Notes: generated by a model not told the origin, from the letters alone. A DNA stretch of 64,000 bases from Brugia malayi (GCF_000002995.4 NW_025062479.1:8981721-9045720), one strand, 5' to 3'; positions 26,001 through 40,700 are shown, numbered from the stretch's first letter. Program-made: numbers and translations.

Positions 26001-26879
26001 TGCATCACTACTACATTCTTCAACTATTTCTATCACATTTAATTTGTTTATGAACTTTTTTTTTCCTTTTTTTTTGCTTTCCTGAAAGATTAAGGGTCAC
26101 TTGTTTAATATTTATAAAATTATTTAATTTTAAGCCAACTATTATCTTAATTATTATTTTTTAAAGAAGTTGGATTTTGTATTAAACTTCCATTTCAAAA
26201 TTTCCTAACATGTAAAATTAATATGGATGAAAAGATTTCAGGTGCTGGTGAATGTTTAAAAAGGTTGGCAAATTTTATACTGCTTGATTCTAAATGAAGA
26301 CTGCAAAATGGGACAATATAAATTTTGTGATGCTGAAAAAAAATGGTATAGAAAAAAAGTTTAGAAAGAAACTGAAGTAATAATTAAGATTGCTTAGTTC
26401 AATTAGGGATTAAATCTCCCACACTGAAAATTTACACTGCATATTTTTAAATGGAAGATAAAATGAAGTTATAAGTGTTTTAATAGCTTCAGATTAAAAA
26501 TTTTTTGGTATTCATTTACGTAATACGATTTTAATGATCAAATGAAAATGTTTGTGAAGCAATTTTGCTTTTCCACTATTAATATAATTTTGAACTTCTA
26601 TTTAATGTGAATTTGAATCAATCAGCTTTCTTTTTCGTAGTACCAAAAGATGAAAAAATTTCTTCAGTATCAATTTTAATAGTTTAAATTTATTACTCTA
26701 ATTCATTACTTATTACCATCTCACACAAGCGTATGCTTAATTTTGTTATTTTCATTTTTCTTAAATAAATTCTGATTGCCATCTTATAAATTTTGATTTC
26801 CAGATTCTAAAATATTTCAAAGCACATTCCAGGAAACGAGTAAGTAAATTTCGTTGAAGGAAGACTGTTTTTCTTTCTT

Positions 26880-26958
26880 GCTGAGAAATCAATTTTTAGT
26901 AGAATTAAAAAATTAACTGCTGAGAAATCAATTTAGTAGAATTAAAATGAACTGCTAC
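26880..26958. repeat. Imperfect tandem duplication, about 38-nt period
   Basis: Two copies of a CTGAGAAATCAATTT...TAGTAGAATTAAAA unit occur back to back, the second missing two T residues. Confidence 0.8.
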
Positions 26959-29900
26959 GATTGATTAGTTTAATTTATTTTCTATTTTTTATGGAATTAA
27001 AGGTGCAGTTTCAAAGCAACAAGCATTGATTAGTGATCTTCTAATCAAGACAATTAGGACAGTTCCAAAGATTTTTGGCGAATCATAATTGAATTCAAAT
27101 CTTTTATCAAAATATCAGTAATTCGGAAAATATTAAAAGCTATCCTCAAAATTATCATTAATTTATTACCGGATACGGAACTATGCCAAATTTTTATTTC
27201 ATGTGACTATGAAATTTATATGATTCGGTATCACAATGATCAAAATCCTCTTTAGGCTAAACAGTACTCTATGATCAGCAAGATTTTCTATCATACTGTA
27301 ATAAATTTTATTAAAAGTGATTGACTATACAGAATGTTATTTACATTGGTAATAGTTTAGGTCACAAAAGTTCATTTTTCAACATAATTGCAGCAAATTT
27401 TATGGAAGAATAATTTGTTAATTGCTTCATATCATAATTGTCATTTCATATTATTACATATTATCTCTTCTTTTAAAAGAAAAATTACTTTTGAAATTTT
27501 GAAAAATGAAAGTAACTTGCTACAGAATGATTTGTTAGTGTCACTGTTTGTTACATTTTTCGTTCATATATCTCAAACATTTCAATCTATTTTCATTGAT
27601 CTGCTTAAAAACATAATTTAATTGGCGTTAATAACAAAAGTAAAATCGGTACCATTTCATAAAATCCTTCAAATAGTAAAAGTATTATTTTACTCTGTCA
27701 AATATTAGCAGAATTTTATTCAGATATAAATGATACAATTTTAGTGTATTTAGGTGCAAATGTTACGTACATATTTCATTTATCGGCACTATTTGATACA
27801 TTTTATTTCAATAATCATTTAAAAGATTGAATTTATAATTCAACAAATTATCGAAATAAACTGGTTTTTTAGAACATGGACATTTTGGCATATTTTTGAA
27901 ATTTAGGCTCAAAAATAACTCTTGAATAGTTGCAAATGAATTTTTTCCTTTTTTAAAAAAAAAGCTTTTTCTAAGTTAAAAAAAAAAAAAAAAGCAAAAT
28001 ATATTGCAAATCAGTGAAGAATGTAATAATGAAATTTTCTAAATTAATTTCATAATTCCGTGTCAGTGGAAAAGTTCGTCGTATAAAACTTCAAAGTTCT
28101 TTTTTTGCAAAAAAAATTTGAATCAAAAAATTGACTATTTATTTATGAATTATGCGGCATACATTGGTGATACATTTTAATGAATGAATAAAATGATTGA
28201 AAATTTTTTCGTTTTTTTTTTGAACAGAATACGAAAATGGACATGAAATGCACTTAAATTTTCGCCTTTTTTATGATTTAAAAATCTCATACAGTTTAAA
28301 TAAATCAGATTGATGAAGTTTTTATAACAGGCTGATGCATTAATATAAAAATTAAGTTTTTTACTTCCCAATTTGAATAATTTTTGTTAATACATTCAAG
28401 GTATGTGTATAACCATAAACATTAGTCGTACAAATGATACAAAATGAACTATTTATAAATGAACATCATCAACTGTAACTTAAGAATTATTAAATTTTTT
28501 GGACAACTAAATATAAACGAATAGAACAGAAAAAATACTTCAAGGAATGATCAATCATATAAAATTTAAAAAAAAAAATGGTTTTGCTTTTTTAGTTTTG
28601 ATTGGAAAAATTGTTTTCTTGATCAATGCATATTTGTAGTGAAATATTTCAAGGAGAGAAAAAAAACTGATAGATATCTTTGAATTATCCATCTGTTAAT
28701 AAAGAAGAATTTCCTGATAAATATTTCCAGCGCAATTCTCGAAGAAAGATCAGAAGTAAATGAAATGATGCTAAGACAAAAAATATAACTTCCGGTCACA
28801 CAATTTAAACCATCATAAACTGAAACATTGCAAATATACAACCAAACCAAAAAAAAAAAAAAAAAACGAATATTGCACTTTTACCTGCCATTACAAAAAA
28901 TTTCACTATGAAAACCGGAAATTGCAAAATGGTGAAATTTTCTCTGCTATCTAGTGAGAAATTGCTTTGCGAAGCATTATTAGCATTGAGCAAAAAAAAG
29001 AGATGCTATTCAGGATGACAACGACAGCAGATGCGCTGATATTTTGCATACATATTAATGCGCCACTATAAAAGCAATCATTTAATTCTTCATTTAAATC
29101 ACTTATCATTTAATTCTTTTGATAAATTCTTTTCATGGCATATGAAACACTTGATTCGAGGGATCAGCTACCATCTAATGATAAATGAAACAAATTTTAA
29201 TACAATATTTGAAGAAAAAGAAAATTTCATTATTCTCAAAATATACCAATATTTTCTCGAATATCGTTATCAGTGGTATTTATTTGCCTATTCAATTATA
29301 ATTCTACTCATTGTTTCATTTATTAATTTTATTTCATCACTTTCCTACTTCTATTAAATATAAATTTGAAAACTAACCATTTTGTTAATAAATATATGAT
29401 ATTAGGTTTATAGTATTACAAAATAAAACAATGATGACAGTCGTTTTTAAGTGATGTCACCAAAAAACATTGCTTTCATTTTTTTTTTCTTCACGATCAT
29501 TCTCTAATATCGTTGTTTGCTTTCAGATTTTAATGAGAAATAAAAAACATAATACAGTATAGATTGCGATCTTACGAAATTGGCAATCTATAATCGTTTT
29601 TAAATTTAATTGAATTCAATATTTAAACGAATTATTTCAGAAGATTTGTTATTGTTACTTCTGGAACGCATTCGATACTGAGGGATGAAGTGGAATTATC
29701 AATAATAAAATATAATCAGAATAAGAAGTTGATTGCTTCGGGAAACTGGAAGTTAGCATCTGGTGGAAAATAAACGGCGAATATTCACATTAATAGTTTC
29801 AGATCTTCCAATTCTAATATTGAATTTAGTAGGGCTATTTTAATTTCAATATTTTCAAAGTTAAAAATAATATTTTAGCGCCGTTTTAATTTTTTTTTTT

Positions 29901-32900
29901 CGCTTTCTTACTTGGGTTTATTTCAAACACTGATCTAATTTTATAAAAAAGAAAAAAACTTATGATTTTTTTTCTTTATATTGTAACACTTTAAAATTTT
30001 AAAGTACAATTTTTTTTCACATCTTTTAAAATACTTAATAACGATAACTAGTGGATTTAAACTTTTTTGTGAAAAAAGCATCGCGAGAGAAATGTTTAAG
30101 GACAATTTACAACTTTAAGCAAACATATTTTTAAGAAAAAAGTCAAATTTTATTAAAAAGGCGATGTATTTGTTAAAGTTTTAGGAATGTTTTTATACTT
30201 TTCTAATAAGTAAATTAAGCAAATGAACGAGTAGGCGAAAACGACAATTCAGGAAGCAACTCAAAATTGCAGATGTCACATTTTTGATCTCAAATTTGAA
30301 TTGTAGGCACAAATTTTAAATATAGTAAAGTGAAATTTTAATTTACATGAATTTCAAATTAAATGGTTTGCACAATGAATGAATATTCGTCTCCTTTATA
30401 ATTTAAAATACGAAAATAAAAATTAGCAAAACCAAAAAGACCGCGTAGAAATTATAAACGTGTGATTATTACTTCATAAAACTGAGTCTGAATACAGATT
30501 AATCATAAAATACGTATTAAATGAATAATATTACTCATTGATTTGTTAATTATGATAGGCTTTACGACTTACGACTAATTCAAATGATCATATCATGATG
30601 ATTTACAACGATATGCTTACGATTAGATGGAATGGAATATGTGTATGCTATTTCAAATAAATATTGACCTTTCACCAATTTATCAGAGTGAATTCTGAAG
30701 GCGTTAATTCAAAATTAGGAAAACATTGACAAAAAATTGAGAATGATAAATTTTTAAAATTTAATTAATTGCTCATTCATATCATTTTTATAATATTATT
30801 TAATACAGCAAATATAGCAGGAAGTAAAAATATAATTTAATAACGCAATAAGACAGGTAAGCTTCAAGATAAGTGGGAAATAGATGAATTCATTTACAAT
30901 AACTGATAAATATTTGTGGTGAATCATTTCATACAAGCATTTATGGCTCCTTGGAACCAATAATTTCTTTGACAAGTAGAAGAATAGAGAGGAAAGAGAA
31001 AACGATGTTTTCATCATTTTTCATTAAAAAAAAAAAAAAACTGCTCCAGTTTATCTGATATAACTACACAGGATTAGTTAAGTGTAAAACTAATTTTGAT
31101 GTCCAGTTTTCAGGAAATTACAGAATGTTCTATCAAATGCAATTCTAATAGTAATGGATTGTTATTCACCATTTATTTACTTGAGGAAAGTATTATAATA
31201 ATTTTTTTTAGTTCAAATGAACTCCTGAAAATTGGATTTTCGTGAAAAATAATTGCATTTTCGGTGATCTTTTTATGCCTCATTTGAGGTTACTTAGATT
31301 AAACGCTGCTAAAAAGCATAATAAAGTTTGCATTAAGTAGCATTTCGGATTTTATGAGACAAATGGTTAATGATTGCTTATCATATCATTATCGCATTAT
31401 TTGTTGTTATGGTTTTATATACAAGTATTGTATGTGATCAAGAATTCGTTTTCTCTAATATTATACAAACGCCCGAGTTCGTGAAAAGAAAGCCTGGATT
31501 TTTGCAAGATTTTAAAACATTTTTCAAATGACTGTCTTCTTTTCTAACTTTTAGGAAAATTCCTTTGATTTTTATTTCGCTTCCAAAATATGACTCAGTC
31601 TAATTCACAAAAAAGAAGAGTTATAAGCAGTAATTCGAGAATATTGATTGACATACAAAAGATGATCGAGGAACTAAACATAAAATATATCGAAATTGCA
31701 ACAAAAGCATGTTGTTAGTTAATTTTATAAATATTGATTAATTGGAAAAACATATAATTGTCAATATTGATTTTAATCAATTAATTTGTAATCTTCTATT
31801 ATCTACAAAACAGGTAATCCACAATGTTATATACAAGTCTTGTTATTCATCCATAAATTATTACTTTTAGCTAATAAATTTCATTTTTGGATCAATTTTT
31901 TTTTTGAAATGCTTAGAACTGGGAGAATGTAGAGTGACAAGGTATTGTGGACATACCAAGAAAGGTCAATTAACACATACCGTTACATTGAGTCAAATTG
32001 CTAAAGAAAGCTAATTTGAAAATATTTGACATTCTATTCGTTTAAATTGACAAAAAAAAAAAAAAAAACTTCAGTTCAAATGATTGTTAAAATAGTTAGT
32101 TTGTTTTTTTATAGGAATTTCAATCATTACCATCTTAAAGCGTCGAAAATATTTTTTAATAGAAAAGGTTTGTACAACAGTTATGCTCAGTATTTGATAA
32201 TATTTCAGTGACAACGGAAATAGTACTAAAAGTTTAAATATTCTAACTTAGAATCGTTAAATTTAAGAGAATCGGAAAGTGAGTAAAAGGAATGGAAAAG
32301 CAGATAATAGAAAATGCAGAAAATGAAAATTACTAAAGCTACCGCTTTTTAGTATAACAGTCGATGTGAAAGAAAACATCAAGTCAGTAGCCCTTTACAT
32401 TTTCTGTTTCCTTAAATATTAGCTAAAATTGAATATGGCGATTTCTTCGGCTAAACGAAATTGTTCATCCTATTTCATTAGCTAATTTCATATTTTTATG
32501 CTCACGTTTATTTTCATCATTTGAACTTCGTTTTTTATCTTTTATTTAAGGTAAAACGCTTATACACAAAGCAAGGATTTTTAAACAATCTGGGGAATAT
32601 AGCTGATGAAGAGTTTATGTTTAATCGAAAAATTTAGACATATAATTTGTTTGTGTGAATGTAAAAAAAAAGTTCTGTTATTCTTGAAGACACAATATTG
32701 CATATCTGGATGTAAAAGAAATAGCACATAAGCTTTATTTTTCATTAAGCAATATTGATGTGATCCTTTGGTTATATGTCAACGTATGATCAAATAATTC
32801 CCAAACGTTTTGTTGGAAAAATGAGAAATAAATTTGCCCAGAATGATTTTTGCTTTTTAAATAACATATCATTCGCATTTGAGTGGTATATCATTCGTGT

Positions 32901-34183
32901 CCTTCATATTGATAAAATGAATAAAGTCTAAAATTTCATTTACTCTATCGTTCATTTAGCATTTATTTTGCCATGATTTCTGTGGCATTTATTTCACATA
33001 CCTGGAATACCGAAACAAGTTCTTGGCAAGTTTTCGTGGAAAGATTTAATTGTTTAATTATTAATATTGGGAAAGGTGTTTGATCGCAGGGAGATTGGTT
33101 GGATGTAAATGTAAATGCGTGAGGTAACAGAAATATAAACCAATTTCTTTATTAGCAGAATAGGATAATACGCTGATAGAGAACAACTGAAATTGGAATC
33201 GTCGGTTCCTGGCGATAAATTACACATATACTAAATCTTTTAATAAGGGTAATCCTTATATAGCAATTATCTTACATTATATGTGTTAAAATGTGGGAGT
33301 GGTTTGTAATTAGACAATTTTGTACAAAGAATAAATTGTCTTGACATGATAGTAACTTTAAGAATAGGTTTTACAATGGATATCACAATGATACAATGAG
33401 TTATGCAGACATTATGATAAATGGCTACTATGAGTTGCAATAGACATGATAGATGCTCATAGTATATGAATTGATATAAGATCAAAAGTCAATTAAACCA
33501 TTACGATGAATTGTAAAAGACATCAATGGATTGCTATATTAAGTATTGTTAACATTTATTCAATGCTTCGCGATGTTAAAATCCGCGACACAAGTGGCAA
33601 GTTGTTTACCTCACTGTATCCTCGTATTGGCCAATTCCTGAATTCCTGTAGTCTTTGGATGTGATATTTTTACATAAAGCATACATGCAGGAACTGTGTG
33701 AACTTTTTATCCAACACAGGAAAAAGTTTTTTCTCAATTCTGCCTAAATGTGTATGTACTGATTATAGACTAAATCAAATATTCAGATGTCTTCAGCACT
33801 CAAATGCAAGTATATCTAAACTGTGTCCTCAGATCGGGTAAGCTTCAGTAATTCATGTTAAATTTCTCAATTTCACTCCTGGCACTTTGCATATCACTAT
33901 AGTGAGTGAAGATGCTGGAATCTCAGAAGTGACGTGTAGCATGTTCGTATGTAAAGTCGAAACAAAATAAAATTTCCTAAACACATAGATTTTCCCGCAA
34001 AAAAAAGAAAATAAATTTTGTTTTTTTAAGAAAATTACAACTGAAGGTAAGCTTTTTCTTAAATTGTCCGCTTCATGAAAACAGTGCAAAAAGTTCACTT
34101 TCAGTGGGTCTATTGGATTACAAGTGTTCAAGTTCAAAATAATGTTTGACATTCAACGATCTCCAGGAATATTCATTAAATAA

Positions 34184-34498
34184 TTTAAAGTTATAAAAAG
34201 CAGCAAATACTTTTTATTCCAACATACAATAATAAAAACTCAAAAGACTACTCATCCAATAGATATAATACCGAACTTGGCACAAAAATACAAAAGAAAC
34301 CAGCTAATAAATCCAAAATTCAAAGTTATTTCATTAGTAACAGGGGAAATAGTCTTTCTTAATAGAAGAAACAAGTACCATGAAATTTCCTTATCAGTCA
34401 TTGAAAAGTCACTGAAAAAAAATAAAATAATATCGTCAAAAAATTATTTACCTGCAGTTGTTGAAAGAAGTAAGACGATGAAAAAAAGAAAAAAAACG
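34184..34498 (+). CDS. Possible terminal exon of an unidentified plus-strand gene
   Basis: An open frame of about 104 codons ends with TAA at 34498, 32 nt from the stop codon of the convergent TXNDC15 gene. The inner part (PKFKVISLVTGEIVFLNRRN and a Lys-rich C-terminus ending KKRKKT) looks protein-like, but there is no ATG before the last few codons, so it would need upstream exons that I cannot find in the AT-rich region. It may be chance in the 3' flank of TXNDC15. Confidence 0.22.
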
Positions 34499-34530
34499 TA
34501 AAATGTAAAGTGGGTTATTAGTAGAACAAA

Positions 34531-36269
34531 TTATTGCTGAGTGTCATTTGCTTGAAAGTAATTTGTGCGAAATGTTTCCCAGAAAGCTTGCCCGTACTTT
34601 GAATTCATGAAGAAATAAGCAATACTTATGACAGAAGAACACCATGACACAACAAGATACCAATCGAAACTTGACTTGTAGAATTCTAAAACCATGTCTT
34701 AAGATCAGTAAAAAAATTTTGAAAATAAAATTGATAATAATATAATCATGATACTTCTTATATGGAATAATTAAAACAGCATATATTTTGTATGTGTCAT
34801 CTCAATGAAATTTGAATAAATTTAAAAAAAATACAAAACTTACGTATGTTTTCAATGAAATCACTTTTGTTCTCCACTGCTGGCATGTATTCCAGCTCAA
34901 GATCAGTCCATTTTTCTATATAATCTCTGAATGCTTTCAATGAGAAAGGTGCTTCATCCATACGGGAAACTACACTGCCATCGACCCACAGTAATATGGT
35001 AGGTGTTCCGATGATCCCATACCGACTATTCAATCTAAAACTGCTGACAGGATTACTAAATTAAACTATAATTGAGCAAATTGTTTATTTTCCATATACG
35101 ATGCAATCTCAGAATCTTAACAAAAAAATTACTTGCTGTGGTCTCTTGCATCCGTGGCGACAATACGCAATCGAGGATACATGAGCGGCAATTGATATAG
35201 ATAAGACACCATTCGTATGCTAAATGCACAGTCTGGCGAATAAAATGCCGTCAACATACAATTCGAATGACCGCTATGCAAATCACTGTCACTGTTTACT
35301 TGCGCCAATAACTGTGATGAATTCATCAAATTTACCATGAGATCTTTCCGATGTGGCGCTTAAATGCACATCAATTAATGTGATACTTAACACATCGAAC
35401 TCAATTATGCCATATTTAGACGTTGTTTTGTTAAAAGTACTAAAACAAAACGATAGCAAAAATGAATCATGCAAAAAAAAAAAAGAAAGAAAGAAAGCAC
35501 ACAGTAAAATTAATTTTGATATTACTTAATACAAAAAAAAAAAACTGGAACCATACTTTAGACAAGAATCATAACTAGTCATACAGAATGATGCTAACCT
35601 GTGGCACATCTATACCTCTGATTGAGCAATATGTCGAATGGTACATCGACGACACAAAATGGGTCTGTAGCGGGGCACTGCCTATTGATCAATACTTCGA
35701 AAGCATTCTTCGGATATTCACAAAATATATTTGTTGTTATAACTACAAGAAAAAAAGAAAACTTGACAGTTTACCTGGTTTTCCTTAAGTTATATAAATA
35801 ATCGATCATGCATAAAATATCTGGAAGTCTCACAAAAAAAAAAAAAAAAACTTCCCAGACATTTTAAATTTCTATAACTGTCCTTTACAATGCAACAAAG
35901 AATTTCACAATGTTAAAGTTCTCCTACACAAAGTGTGATATTCCCTAGAAAAAGGGACTGGCGTAAGAGCTGAAGAAAAGGGTTTAACAGCGAACCAATC
36001 TGATTATCTGACAAATTTCTACACGAACCAATTTCTACACTTTTTTTACTCCTTCTCTCCATCCTTTATCCAAGAAATTCACAATCAAAGAATAAGCAGT
36101 GAACAAAAAAATAAAATAAAATAAAACGGAGATGAAATACCGACTAACTTCCGTGAGCGGGCAAACCGCTCTTATCGTTCGTTGTATTATCCCATCCCGA
36201 AATGCTGCCACCATTTATGATTCGCGCAACAGACAATAATAAGTAAGCAATCAGCAGAACGTTAAACAT
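34531..36269 (-). CDS. TXNDC15: Thioredoxin-domain-containing protein 15 homologue
   Basis: Five exons, 36269-36149, 35742-35599, 35358-35133, 35034-34844 and 34697-34531, consistent in phase, give 282 aa. It begins with a hydrophobic signal peptide (MFNVLLIAYLLLSVARII), followed by a short Cys-containing lumenal region (FCEYP, QCPATDPFC), then a thioredoxin fold with FYSPDCAFS (Cys132, a single Cys where classical thioredoxins have CxxC; the animal family has FYTPWCRFS), YGIIGTPTILLWVDG (cis-Pro loop), and one C-terminal membrane segment at about 239-257. The arrangement matches animal TXNDC15, linked to the ciliary transition zone (Meckel-type ciliopathy in humans). With a single active-site Cys it is unlikely to be a dithiol oxidoreductase. 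Convergent with the doubtful ORF ending at 34498. Confidence 0.88.
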
Positions 36270-37716
36270 CCCATCCGTACTCAAATATTCCTCAAAAAAA
36301 AACCACCAGCTTAAAGGAATCAGTTAGCTACAAGAAAACTTAGAATGCCAGATTTTAATATTATTTCTCGACAACTGTCAATAAAATGCTCAGAATGCTA
36401 ATACCAAAGCATTACTGTCACACCACTACCCCTCTTAACCTGAACATATTGACACCCTAAATATTTGCAACTCGATAGTGAGCCTGCTCTTGATAGGTTG
36501 GCTGGTGTCGATTAGACGTATCTCGTTATCAGCAACTGGCAAGACCAATGTACTGGACTATTTCAGCTTGCTTCATTGGACTGCATTTTCAATTCTCGAA
36601 ATGCAGTGTGGAGTGTAGCAGGAAATCAGGGATGGAGCAAGCCTGTTATCATTTTCGTTGTATGGTTGTGAGAAAAACCGTATGTTTAATTTCTTTCTCC
36701 TTTTATTGATATTTTTTGCAAAAAATTTAATTTCACTTGAAAAAAAAAAGGATGGTTTTGCATTGTATTCTCAAATGCAAAGAACTTTTCCTTTCATGGG
36801 ATCGGTAATTTCTGTCATCATATTAGAAGCATATGAAGTGGTTTAAGAAATTGGTGACATGTTTTGGATGGGAAAAGATAAATTCCAACATTTATCAACC
36901 TCTTGAATAATGTTCCGGAAATTCTCAGCTATTTCTTATTTGATGAGATTACATTATAGAATAAAAGAGAAAATTGATTCACTTGATAGAGTTATATATA
37001 TATATATATATTTTTTTTTTGAATGTTGTCAATATTCCGCACCTTTTAATTTTTTTTTCAAGTTACAAAACCTTTTTTTTTAAGTCACAAAAAAAATTAG
37101 ACACTAATTATTATAAGATTTGTTTAATCGAACCAACACCATGACCTTATTAACCTTATTTCATTTATCTATCCCTAATAACACTAACTAAAGAATATAT
37201 TTCGAATTGATAAACCACTCATATTCCATGTCATTATTTAAATACTCAATTCCACTAATTTTTAAACCTAATCCAATTCAAGGTGCTCCTCGTTTCCAGA
37301 GTCTCTTTTCGAAAAAGAACTAAGAAATATAATGAGAAAGAATCACCATACAATTTAATATTGTGACATTAAATTCATTTTCCTTACTTTTTATGTTGAT
37401 CACTGAAAACAGAACTTGCATTGCTTTCTTAATATATTTGCTATTACTTATAAGCAGGCATTATTTTGATTCAAGTGCCAAATTCGTCTAAAAGTGATAT
37501 TCGCTACTTTAATTAATTAACTTTTTTTTTTTGAATTATCTTAGGCTCTTTTGATTCTTTAATGTTTGTACTGTATCGCTATGAAGGATTAGCCGCAAAT
37601 TTTCTATGATGCATTGTTTAATCTCTCAGACGTATATTATTTTATTGGAAAAGCTGTGTCGAATAATTGTAATTGGAACAGAGACATCATATATTGATAG
37701 TAACACTTCAAAGAAT
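36270..37716. other. Intergenic region between TXNDC15 and SSUH2
   Basis: Holds the promoter side of TXNDC15 and the 3' flank of SSUH2. A plus-strand frame at 36658-36846 contains a signal-peptide-like start (MFNFFLLLLIFF) and ends at a stop; I regard it as chance. A (TA)n tract (36993-37010) followed by T-runs lies in the middle. Confidence 0.5.
36993..37010. repeat. (TA)n tract
   Basis: Nine TA units are followed directly by a T-run. Confidence 0.9.
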
Positions 37717-40700
37717 TCATATCAGAGAACATTTCGATGGATAATGTGGTACATAACAATAATGTTCAACTCCGTATATCCAAAATATTCCTTCACGTGA
37801 ACCAAGCTGATAGTATACTTTAGCCACTGGGATTGCTTCCAAGAGATGTCGTTGCTGTTATTTTTAGTTGACAATAAGATAGGAGACTAATCAAATCACT
37901 TGTAATGTTTAACTCTCTTTGTCCAGAAGGAGTTAAATCCAGATGTATCATCAATATATGAATTAATAAAAAACACTTAAATATCTCTGTGTTATGGTCT
38001 TGGTGAAAAACTTATTTTCATAACTAAAACAGTAACAAATGAAACTATGGAATGTTTAAACATTCTTTTCTTGATAATATTCTAAATTTCCCCTTCAGGG
38101 TAAGTTATCATCGGCATACAGTGCTGTATCACCAGATAATGTTTGTAGTACTAATCTTTACTACGAACTTATAATATATGCATTGTATAACTTACCTTTA
38201 TTATGCGACATCTACCGATGCACTTTTGCAAATGTGCTGCACACATCTGCCGGCTTATTTCATTGATTTGCTGTACGGGATACTTTTTCAGAGGCAAGAT
38301 CTAAAACAGTACGGCGTACCGCAAGTTCATCAAGTTTAAAGATGCCAAGAAAGTTGCTGTGATTTTCCAACCACTTAACATTAGTGCTTGATAAATACGA
38401 ACTCTTGCGTTTTATGATGTTAGTCGTTGGATTAAACTTCATCTATCTTTTGGTGGAATTTTATGTTAATAAGGTATAAAAGTGGGAAATATAGTTTCAC
38501 AGAAAACATACGTATGGCTGACATTCACTCATAATCACCTGCCCACCAACTTTTGACAGCATTTTCTCGGGTATTTCGCAAGGACTATAGTAGTCACTGT
38601 GTTCAACGGCGCTATAAGCAGAGTAAATTCTCAGATTTTGCACTTCGTATTTTTAGTGGAATATATTTCTTCACTTGACCAATAATCTTGTAAAACGGTT
38701 GTGAACAGAGGAAGTATACCACCGAGAAAACTTACAACTGTACTCGTAGTTTGATGTAAGTCCGTATACTGCCGTTTCCGCCGCATGCTGAGCACGGTTT
38801 CTTTCCATGTCCTTTGCAACGAGAACATTCTCGTATACCACGACCTTGACAGAAGTGGCACAAGTCATGATGGCCAATACCGGGCGGCGGAACCCCAGCT
38901 CGAGTCATAAAATGAACTGGTGTACCTACGCCATATGCCAAACCTCCTGATGGAGGCCGTACGACTGCAGTACCTGAACTTGGATAACCTCGACTCAAAT
39001 CCGACTGAAAGTACATGAGTTCTTAGAACTCGTAATATTGTTACTCTAATAATAAATATGTCAGCTGTTTCATTCAATAATTTTAAGACGAAATCTATGA
39101 TCTTTACGAAAGAAAATAAATTTTGGTAATAAGAAGTTAACAGTAGTTCTTAGCAAAATCAAAATATTGAAAACGAACATGGGGAAAGGCAGCAACCATT
39201 GGATGAGTATAGATAGCTGGATGAGCAACTCCTGCTTTCATACCCGTTCCTCTGCAATTACGATTAACGAAACTGGTGATTTAACAAACAACGTATGAAA
39301 TTTTTCGCTAATCAATTTCAATATGTCCTACAATTACTGACATCCTGATCCATCGCTGAATTTTGCATGACAGTCTGATTATCAACGTCACATAATCTAA
39401 CCGTGTGGTGGTATGTCATTGCTTTACCTATCATTAAAGTCTTGTTAACTGGACACTTTCGCTGGATATTACTAAGCATCTTTCTATTTTATGGTCAAAG
39501 ATTACTTAGTAATATTCAACAAAAGCAAATGAGTCATAGCATTAGTATCTAAAACTGATTATTCCCCAGTTTTTAAGCAGTGAAATGTTGCCGATATTTC
39601 TTGCAGAAATTCTAGTGAAATATGCAAGATTACCTACAACAGGTGCATTTATCAGTACCATAGCCACGACAATGAAAGCAGTGTGTCAGGCCTTCCGCAT
39701 TACAAGAATGACAAGCCATCAACTCACTTGTGCCTGGCATTTCCAACACTTTCACCTGTAACACTTCTATTTATTTATCATTCATATTATGAAAAAAGAA
39801 ATTTCATTCTAATAAGAAACGAGTCTGGAAAGGACTAAATAATTGCGGAACAAGTATTCCATGTGTCCAAAAAATTAAGCTCAAGTGGACAGCGGTTACA
39901 TAAGGGAAGAAATACAACCTGTTCGACGAAATCTTCAGGTGGATCCATCGCATAATCCCATGGATTTAAACCTGCATTCGGAGAGCCAGACGTACTTTGT
40001 TGTTGTTGCAAAAACTGTCCAAGTGTGACACCTTCTACTGCTTTGTTCGTACTTCGCATTTCAGTGAAGCTTTCCATTGCATACTGAAAGCAGTTATATC
40101 TGTGAAATATTCATATCATTCATTATCGTATAGATAAACAAAAAAAAAAAAAAATTTCGCAATAGAGGAAACAACAGGATAATTTTGACTTATACTTAAT
40201 TAACAGTTATGATAAAGTTAAGAGAGTAAAAGCAATAACACAATAATTGGGGGACAAAATACCATTTCGGAACTATTAATAATGTTTTTTATCAAACTTT
40301 GATGAACAAAGTGATATAGTTTGGAATGTTAAGCCTTATTTTTCGTATTAATATATTTCGGAGTGCAGCACTTTTTTTTATGTGTTCAAAACGATGGAAC
40401 ATAAAAATTCTGTAAAAATTAGGCAACATTAAATATATAATTAAGCTTATAGTAAGATAAATAATGTAAGGTTACATGCAAGCAGGCACTATTGTCAATC
40501 CGGTTAATTGTCATTTTTGTGACAGCACTAGCTTTCCAGTATTTGTGACGTTTGGCCTCATTTCGCAATGCTTCCCGTACGGCATTTTCTGTTACCTCAG
40601 GCAAGTCATCAAAGTGACAAATTGATGAACTTTGTTCTGCAAATGTTTGTTTGATTATAAGCTAGAGCTAATAGACGAAGACATAATTTCTCAGTGAAAT

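Larger units (their letters stand above)
21250..34180. other. 13-kb gene-poor AT-rich block
   Basis: Very AT-rich, with many pure A or T runs of 12-20 nt (around 23595, 25652, 27980, 28850, 31027, 32052). Only two short coding-like ORFs near 22.3 and 22.9 kb stand out, listed separately. Other open frames (27388-27621, 29058-29357 with a hydrophobic tail, 33853-34152) have compositions expected by chance at this base content. I see no transposase, reverse transcriptase, tRNA or rRNA. Confidence 0.6.

Noticed and set aside
29058..29357. 99-codon plus ORF with hydrophobic C-terminus resembling a tail-anchored protein
   Set aside because: Codon make-up is what AT-rich random sequence gives (Phe, Ile, Tyr, Leu, Asn), without neighbours or splice context.
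33853..34152. 99-codon minus ORF downstream of TXNDC15
   Set aside because: Composition and poly-Phe/Lys content fit chance; no acceptor or family motif.
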